DNA from: CAMLHU01 sp031393795
GTDB lineage: Bacteria; Gemmatimonadota; Gemmatimonadetes; Gemmatimonadales; GWC2-71-9
Length of the DNA stretch: 6,706 nucleotides
Direction: 5' to 3'
Assembly: GCA_031393795.1 (NCBI GenBank)
Contig: JANMWE010000189.1
Coordinates: forward strand, 1-6,706
Positions 5,479 through 6,706 of the stretch are shown one piece after another; within the stretch, counting starts at the first letter, position 1; each line of letters starts with the position of its first letter. The notes beneath the pieces were generated by a model. That model did not search any database and was not told the DNA's origin. It saw nothing but the letters and a program-made list of their open reading frames with translations. The position numbers were made by a program, and so were the translations under genes.

Positions 5479-6645
5479 TCACGCCTTCAGCGCCTGCTCC
5501 AGGTCCGCCATCAGGTCGTCCGCATCCTCGACGCCGCAGGAGAGCCGCACCAGCGAGTCGGTGAGCCCCATCGCGTTGCGGCGATCCTCGGGGATTGAGG
5601 CGTGCGTCATCGACGCCGGGTGCCCGATGAGGCTTTCGACGCCGCCGAGCGATTCGGCCAGCACAAAAAGCTCCACCGCCGCGACGAAACGCTTCGCCTT
5701 GGCGATGTCGCCGAGGTCGATCGAGATCATCCCGCCGAATCCTGACATTTGGCGCTTCGCGAGCTCGTGCTGCGGGTGCGACGGGAGTCCGGGGTAGTAG
5801 ATCTTCTTCACCTCCGGCCGCTGCGCGAGCCACGCCGCGATGGTGCGGCCGGTCTCGTCGTGCCGCTGCATCCGGAGCGGGAGGGTCTTGATCCCGCGGA
5901 GGGCGAGGAAACAGTCCATTGGCCCCGGCACCGGTCCCGACGCGTTCTGCAGGAAACCGAACTGCTCGGCCAGGTCCTCGCGCGAGGTGACGAGCATCCC
6001 GCCGATCATGTCGCTGTGGCCGTTCAGGTACTTGGTGGTGCTGTGCAGCACCACGTCGGCACCGAACTCGAGCGGCCGCTGGAACACCGGGGTGGCGAAG
6101 GTGTTGTCCACCGCGAAGACGATGCCGCGCGCCTGCGCGAGGTCCCCCAGGGCCCGGAGGTCCGTGAGCGTCATCATCGGGTTCGTCGGGGTCTCGGCGT
6201 AGATCATCTTCGTCTTCGGCGTGATGGCCGCGGCGAAATGCTTCGGATCGCGGTTGTCGACGAAGGTGAAGCTCATCCCGAACTTCTCGTAGACCCGCTT
6301 CATCAGGCGATGCGATCCGCCGTAGAGCGTCTCACCGCAGACCACGTGGTCGCCGGGAGCGAAGGTCTTGAGCAGGACATCGAGGGCGGCGAGCCCAGAG
6401 CCGAAGGCGAAGCCATGGGTGGCCCCTTCGAGGGCCGCCACGTTCCGCTCGAGCACCTCGCGGGTGGGGTTGGCGGTCCGGGCGTACTCGTACCCCTTGT
6501 GGATCCCCAACCCCTCCTGGATGTAGGTCGAGGTCTGGTAGATCGGGGGCATCACGGCCCCCGAGAGGGGGTCCGGGACCTGCCCGGCGTGGACCGCCCG
6601 GGTGGCGAGTTTGTGACCTGGATCACCGGCGAGGATGCGCGTCAT
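5479..6645 (-). CDS. Cys/Met-metabolism PLP enzyme: cystathionine gamma-synthase or gamma-lyase
   Basis: A PLP-dependent enzyme of transsulfuration: either cystathionine gamma-synthase (O-activated homoserine plus cysteine) or cystathionine gamma-lyase (cystathionine to cysteine). The 388-aa length is typical. Visible are YEYARTANPT (52-61, with Tyr54 and Arg56 expected to touch PLP phosphate from the neighbouring subunit), ETLYGG (105-110, the Tyr that stacks on PLP), AVDNTF (178-183, Asp180 to the pyridine nitrogen) and HSTTKYLNGHSD (201-212), where Lys205 forms the Schiff base. LGGVESLIGHPASMTH (333-348) has Glu337 where cystathionine beta-lyases of the MetC type have Tyr, which favours a gamma-acting enzyme. 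Synthase and lyase cannot be separated by eye, so no symbol is given. ATG at 6645 is a natural start. Only 61 bp of upstream DNA is in the window and no SAM riboswitch can be judged from it. Confidence 0.93.
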   Translation of the reverse strand: MTRILAGDPGHKLATRAVHAGQVPDPLSGAVMPPIYQTSTYIQEGLGIHKGYEYARTANPTREVLERNVAALEGATHGFAFGSGLAALDVLLKTFAPGDHVVCGETLYGGSHRLMKRVYEKFGMSFTFVDNRDPKHFAAAITPKTKMIYAETPTNPMMTLTDLRALGDLAQARGIVFAVDNTFATPVFQRPLEFGADVVLHSTTKYLNGHSDMIGGMLVTSREDLAEQFGFLQNASGPVPGPMDCFLALRGIKTLPLRMQRHDETGRTIAAWLAQRPEVKKIYYPGLPSHPQHELAKRQMSGFGGMISIDLGDIAKAKRFVAAVELFVLAESLGGVESLIGHPASMTHASIPEDRRNAMGLTDSLVRLSCGVEDADDLMADLEQALKA

Positions 6646-6685
6646 GTCCCGAAGGGGTTGTGGAGGCGGGGAAAGCTAACGGCGG

Positions 6686-6700
6686 GCCCCCGACGGGGGC
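6686..6700. other. Short GC hairpin at the window edge, upstream of the PLP enzyme
   Basis: GCCCCC (6686-6691) pairs with GGGGGC (6695-6700) around a GAC loop, about 41 bp before the ATG at 6645. It may be the terminator of an upstream gene or part of a leader; the window ends too soon to tell. No U-tract is present. Confidence 0.35.
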
Positions 6701-6706
6701 AGGCCG

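Noticed and set aside
6646..6706. SAM riboswitch in front of the PLP enzyme
   Set aside because: Methionine-related genes often have one, but only 61 bp is visible and no riboswitch core motif can be seen.

Overview
The window is a GC-rich bacterial chromosomal segment of housekeeping genes. Nearly all lie on the minus strand, and no plasmid, phage, transposase, CRISPR, tRNA or rRNA signal was found. High GC, GC-rich third codon positions, GTG starts, few clear Shine-Dalgarno sites and intergenic repeats containing a CTTCGCTGCGCTCAGGA-type core suggest an environmental Gram-negative lineage. Gemmatimonadota is a guess from general impression only; the sequence does not prove it.

Layout, left to right. 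Positions 1-285 (+) hold the C-terminal end of a YfcE/MJ0936-type metallophosphoesterase. A short convergent intergenic region with a C-rich/G-rich imperfect hairpin follows. Everything from 398 to 6645 is on the minus strand. In transcription order this is: a cystathionine gamma-synthase/lyase-type PLP enzyme (6645-5479), a 327-bp non-coding gap, an M48 metallopeptidase (5151-4129), purD (4129-2855), a palindromic spacer, mutM (2705-1884), a spacer with an inverted repeat, a short UvrC-like GIY-YIG protein (1769-672), and a small unrecognised gene that looks frameshifted (640-398).

The M48 gene and purD overlap by one base (TAATG) and are probably translationally coupled. MutM (oxidised base removal) and the UvrC-like protein (nucleotide-excision-type incision) form a DNA-repair pair, although a repeat-bearing spacer and a possible promoter separate them. 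The remaining neighbours (methionine/cysteine metabolism, purine synthesis, proteolysis) show no obvious shared pathway.

The less ordinary content is between genes. There is a 206-bp MITE-like element with 28-bp inverted ends (5249-5454), a 70-bp REP-like palindrome flanked by C/G-rich arms (2713-2858), a 17-bp inverted repeat at the mutM/uvrC-like junction, and the small double-frameshift reading frame. I did not find a convincing new multi-gene system.
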